From Symsagittifera roscoffensis (taxonomy: Eukaryota > Xenacoelomorpha > Acoela > Convolutidae), in the NCBI RefSeq assembly GCF_963678635.1, contig NC_087069.1, positions 11,678,512 to 11,742,511 of the forward strand: a stretch of DNA of 64,000 nucleotides, written 5' to 3'. Each line of letters opens with the position of its first letter. Position 1 is the first letter of the stretch. A program made the translations under genes and the position numbers. Below, piece after piece: positions 38,801 to 44,800 of this stretch. The notes under the pieces are model-generated. The model saw nothing but the letters and a program-made list of their open reading frames with translations, was not told where the DNA came from and searched no databases.

Positions 38801-41800
38801 CATCATTTGCCTCATACACATCATTCGGCTCTCAGTAATTTTATCTGCGTGTTTGGGTACAAGACAAGAGGATTATGAAACAAAATAGTTTAGGTAGCGT
38901 TATAAGTGTTATAAGTATATACTTAGACGCGAGGCCGAACTTTGCATCAGTTGCAATACAACGCAACCCTAGCATTGCAAGCTAGCCAAAAGAATATGAG
39001 ACGATATTGACAAAATCGAAAAAATAAGACAAAAACAAATTTCAGAAAAAATAGTCATAAGACCAAAACCACCAGCATCAAATAATCAATCAGTTTTTAC
39101 GCAGCAGAATCTAAGCCGACATTTAGTGGGTACCCATTAGTGGGCACCCATTGAGCTGAAAACGAAAACAGCCATAACAAAATGTTTTTATTATAAAAAT
39201 CTATGGAGCAATTAGGATATAAAAATTTGAATTCTTGCAACAAACTACCTGAATTTTTTAAAATAATATTGACCGTTTTTTGCTTTTCAAGGGGCTCAAG
39301 ATAAAATAACGAGACCGACAATGAACAAACCGAAACCAATTAGGCCGAAAAAAAATCTTTTAATCGAAAAAAAAAAGAAAATCAAGGAGAGTTTACAACG
39401 AAGTTTACAATTCAACCACCTGCCGACCCGAAGGGTCCCCCCTTTGTACTATTTTGAGATACCCATTTTGGCTGACGGACCCTCAAAACTTTCTAAAGGC
39501 GCCTTCAATATATACTAAGCGCGCGCCAAAAAAAACTTGATTTTTCGGTCAAAATTTTCAAAAAAGTGCTTAAAAACGCTTTTTTTGGCCCGTTTTTTCA
39601 AAATTTTGCCTGCGACGCAGAAAGTGTGGCCAAAACAGGGTCTTCTTTCTAAAAGACAGATTGTTCTGACTTTCAAATAAAAGAACATATTACTTGTGCT
39701 CGCTACGGTTTTTTCTCCGGACAAAACGAGATTCTTAAAATAACCATTTTAGCGGGACGATTTGAGGCATGCTTGTTTCTATAATTAAATCCTCACTAAA
39801 GGCTAAAATGTTCACATTGTGATTTAAATAACGTACGGGAGGGGGATTTAAGAAATTCTTAAGAAAATCGAAAGTATCCCGAGTCGAGATTTTTCGCCTA
39901 ATTTGAAGCAAGTTTTGAGCAGTTTGAGCGGTTTTTTTAGACAATTACGCTCAAAATCTTGCTTCAAAATGAGCGGTTTGAGCGGTTTTTGAACGGTTTA
40001 TCTAAAAAAACCGCTCAAAGACCTCGCAATATTTGAACGGTTTTGAGCGGTTTATCTAGAGAAACCGCTCAGAGACCGCTCAAATCTTGTGCGGTTTTTG
40101 AGCGGTTTTTTTCTATAAACCGCTCAAAACCGTTCAAACCTTGTGCGGTTTTTGAGCGGTTTCTTTTAGATAAACCGTTCAAAAACCGCTCAAACCGCTC
40201 ATTTTGAAGCAAGATATTGAGCGTTATTGTCTAAAAAAAACGCTCAAACCGCTCAAATCTTACAAACTGTCCAGTGGTTATTTTGCTCGAGCATTTGAGA
40301 AAAGTCGCTCACATTGTTTTTGGTCAAGACATCGAAAAACTTTTGCTTGATTTGAGATCGGTTAAGCACTTTTTTAAATTGTAGATAGTATTTCAACTGC
40401 ATCTTAGCGTGGGTTGACCAAAAATGCTTATCCTACAATTTCCATGTATGAAAAAATGCTTGTGCTACAATTTCGAGAAACCGTTCAAAAATCACCGCAA
40501 GAAATGAGCGGTTTTTGAGCGGTTTTTAAGCAAGATTTGAGCGATTTGAGCGGTTATTCCTAAAAAACCGCTCAAACCGCCCAAACTGCTCAAAGTTTGC
40601 TGAAAAACCGCTCAAACCGCTCATATCTTGAGCGGTTTTTAAGCGAGATCTCGACCCGGGATAAGAAATCTTAAGTCGAACATTTCTCAGTGGACTTCTA
40701 AGGACAGTCGGAGCGCAATCAGGTTTGCGCCCTGGAACAAGTTTTTCTTGTTTGACTATATTTGATTATTGTTTTACAGGGATGTGTTCTTACTGCTGCT
40801 CATTCCGTGTGCATGCTGCGGAGCTCTTGCCGCAGCTATCTCTGTCGCCGTCTACTGCATCCACAAAAACAGTAACTTCAACTTAAGATAAATCTAGGAG
40901 CAATTTATAAACACAAAGTTAAAATTGAGAAAAACTATAATCCAATTTATATCAGAAAAAATATATAGAATCTACGTGGATTTTTCAAAAATATCGAGGA
41001 GCAAGTTATAAACACAAAGTTAAAATTGAGAAAAATTATAATCGAAATCATAACAGAAAAAAAATTATTATCGACGTAGATTTTTTGAAATTTCATGGAT
41101 TTCATGTCGTTGTTTTTGCGTAATTTTGATAACTTCACAGGGTAGCAAGATACAATTAATAGTTAAATGGTCAAAGCATAAAAAACAGGGAGTACTTTTT
41201 TATTGTACAGACCTAATTCAAAGAGATTTTTTTCTTAAAGAACTCAAATTTTGGAACTTTAGTTTAGTTCGCTGTACATATGTATCTTATTCTTTTGTTT
41301 CTGTCAGTTTTTGTTTTGAGTTTTATAGGCTGGTCAGTTCCTTTTGTTTCTGTTTTGGTTTTTATTTGGTTCCCTCACTTTCTTGGATCCGTCGGATCAT
41401 CACCACGCCAAAATTTGTGACAGTTTTACGTCGATCTGCGTGGTGGCGTTTTGTCGTTTGTGCTTACTTCTGGAGTCCTTTCGATCGTATCATTTTCCCG
41501 CGTGGATCACTTTCCGTCGCCGTTCTCGTTTCCGCTTTACTTACCACTGTCGCCGTTGGCGTGCATGCTTCGTTCGCAGTGTCGTCTGAGTCGCTGCTCG
41601 ATTCAGCAGTCCGTCGCTTCTTCTGTTTTTCCGGTGACTTTGTCGTCGTCCTTGCCGCTCGCTTGGCTGGTGCCTGTTTTTCACTTTGCGCCCTTGGCTT
41701 ATCCGCCCCAGTGGTCAGACCGTCGGTTACATAGTCGGCAACAAGGTCTGCTGCTGTCCGCTTAGTGCTCGATGATGGACCTGCGACTGCGTTCAACCGT

Positions 41801-44800
41801 TCTGGATCTTATCTAAATGCGACACTGCTTCTTCGTAATGAATAGCCGTTTTTCATTTTTACCGTATGCGGAGTTAATTTTTCATTTTTTGGTCATGTTG
41901 TTTTTATAGCTGGCTGGGTTTTTGGATCGGCAGGGTCTGTTAGCTGGTACACTGTGTACGCTTCCTTGGGTGGCTTGGCTGCTTTGTGCCGCAATTCGGG
42001 GGAGCCTTGTAGTGGTGATGTTCGATTTCTCTTTCAGCTAGATCCTGTTTGTCAAAAATCCGGGGGCCACCGTGGTTTTGTGGTGCCATTGAGAGGTCGC
42101 TCCGCTTGTCCCAGTCCTCCATCCGGAAAAGTTCGTCGTTTGATCTCCCGCTCTTCTCGACTAAAGCACACAGTTTTTGGGTTAATACTTTATTCCAATT
42201 AAAATTTTCAAACTGGGACGTTTTACTAGGTTTCTCAGCACCGATTTTGCTTCTCTCCCGAGGTGTGCTTCATATTGAGTTAACTTTGTTTATTGTGAAA
42301 GACAAATCCTAAGGCGCTCAGTGCAATAATTAGCGGTTTGAATCGCTGTTCTTCTCTTCAGGTATGTTATTACACAAATTTTTAGCGAACCGATTGTTCT
42401 TGCTACCATAGCAATTGCGCGATGTTCTCGAACTGGAGATTTTAACAATTCAATTTTCCCGTTTTCTCAAAATTTTTGTGTTTTTTGGAGAAGAACCCAG
42501 AGGCTTGGTGCATGTGAAGTTTTCTACGGTGTCCGTTAGTGGCTATATAATTTTTCAGGAATTTAGAGCAGACAGAGGTCAAAGGCCAGTGAGAAAATAC
42601 ATCGACGGCTATAAGGGCGTATTTTTTTCTTCCTTTTATGTAGCTAACTGGCCCCCAACGTTCCAATTGCACTACCTCGTTGGGTTCCGTTGTTACATAC
42701 GTTTTTTCAAGATTAGCCCTGGCTATATCTGGTTCCAGATTTTTCCGTGCTTCTAAGCAGTCCTTGCAAAATTTGGCCGACGATGCCGAATTTCTGTGCA
42801 TCATGGGCAACCAGATGTCCTTGGAGGCGGTATACATTTTGTCGCAGCCATGGTGGTAGTAGTGTAGTCGGTTAAATATCAGGGTCGCCAGCGCCTTCGG
42901 TATTACAGTTTCGCGTCCATCCACAGGCAGTTTTCTAGGACCGCGAAGTCTGTGAAAAGTAAAAAGTTGTCCATAATACTGTCTAGATTTGTGATTATTT
43001 ACTTCGCTTTCCGGTTTTTGTCTCTGATTGCATCCCTAATGATCTTCAGAATTGGATCCTTCTTGATGTTCGCCCCACCGTTTTTAGAAAAAGTACGCCT
43101 GGGTGTTCCACTCTCCGCACCACCTTGCTGTCCGTTGATATCACTGAATCTATCCACTTGTCGGTGTTTATGAGTGGTTATGAGAGAGCGGAGAATTTAG
43201 AGGGAAACGAAATTGTCATGTTGAATTTCTTGAATGTTGTAGAATGTTGAGGCAGTTCTTCCTGGGGATTACTTCAATATCTGAATCGGAGCTGCTTGAG
43301 CCCAGTATTGAGACTGCATTAGAAAGGTGATTTAAGACTTAAGTGAGGTTAACGTTTCCTGACTGAATTGAGGCATTTATTATTGCTCTTTTTTATCCGG
43401 CTTATCTGGTGTTGAAGTTAAAAAAAGTTTGGGCCATATCGTTGCAGTTTGAGTTATTCAAAAAATTGACGCACAGAAAAGAAAATGAGTAACTTGCTTT
43501 TAGATCTTGAGAACGAAGTCTGTTTCTCCGTTTTCCACTCGTGCAAACATTACGCGATATGCAAAAATCATTTCTGCCATTGGCTAAAGTTTGCTCGCAT
43601 GAATTCATGCCCTCAGCTGGCTCGCTTTGTTTACTTGATGTATTTGCATATTAACGGAAATTTGTGCTACCCTTGGCTGTAACGTAGTTTCATGTTTTTC
43701 TGCGCTCTATCGCTCCCTTTTGGCGCGTGTGTTCGGGAAATATCCTTATTTTTGACTTTTTATACTTTTTATGATTTCCGTTGGCGGTTTTAACACTTTA
43801 TTTATCATGTTTTTCTATGCAACTGTAATTGTAGAGTCAGTTTGACTTTTAGGGGGCGCATCCGACGAGGGGTATCTTGATATACTAAACTAAAATTGAT
43901 ATAGGAATAATCTACCATCCAAATTTTTGAGCCGTAGAGATGTTCTATTTTAAAATCATAAAGCATAAATCTGTCGTATCATTGTATTTATCTACTGAAA
44001 AACTTTTTATTACCATTGGGCGAAGAAATTAGTAGCATAAGTAATACTTTGTGATCTGAGATGACTGTATAAAACGTCCGTAAACGTAATTTCTGTAAAG
44101 TTCTTGCGCCCATACGACGGCTAGTGATGCGTTAAGATATCTTGACGGAAATGATATAGGTTGCAAATCATCTTGGATGTTCTGTTTCAACATTGCGCCT
44201 AGGCCATAGTGACTTGCATCGCACACAATTCGCGTTCCCCGGTGTATCTCGAAAAGTTTAAGCTCAGTTTTGTTTGCCACTAATCGCTTAAAAGAATCGA
44301 ATGCCGCCTCGCATTCGTTTTTCAAAATGAATTCGTTATTTTGGCTTAGAAGTTGTTTTAACGGTTCGTTAATTTCTGCAAGGTTTGGTAGGAACTTGCG
44401 TAAGCTATCCAGGGAACTCATTAGCAGTTTTAACTGTTTTCTGGTCCCCGAAGCTTTCAATTCATCTATCGCTTTTGTTTTTCGGATTATTGGTGTAATT
44501 TCGGTAAAGATTTTTTCGTGTTCCAGCCATTCGCAACTTGATTTTGCGAATTCGCCTTCCAAAGTTTTCATGACGCTTTTGCAACGTCGAATTTCTTGGA
44601 ATTTTCTGTACAAAAAAAATGTGTTCATTTGGGTTCCTTTTGCCTGTGGGACCTCCTTTGTTAGGGTACCCATGATTTTTGAACCTCCGCGGGCGTCGTT
44701 GTAAGTCCATTCTGAAAGCTAAAAAAACCAGTAGACTTTCCCCCCACTAATGAGAAGTTACAGTGTTCGCTTGTTTTTGTTTCGAGATCTACTTGCCCGT

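Larger units (their letters stand above)
14477..40779 (+). other. Intron 2 of the Shisa-like gene (26.3 kb), transposon-filled
   Basis: Runs from GTTAGT to TTGTTTTACAG. It holds fold-back element A with a decayed tRNA, the 18.9-kb retroelement, a minus-strand Gypsy-like relic, a MITE-like hairpin, a dispersed GC-rich repeat and fold-back element B. The stretches 14477-15251, 37151-38137 and 38365-39509 show no supported gene. The intron call depends on the host gene model. Confidence 0.5.

Noticed and set aside
41126..41734. 202-codon plus-strand frame
   Set aside because: It is antisense to the Lys/Thr-rich tail of the minus-strand Gypsy relic, and its own translation is a Ser/Phe/Val-rich shadow without splice or motif support.
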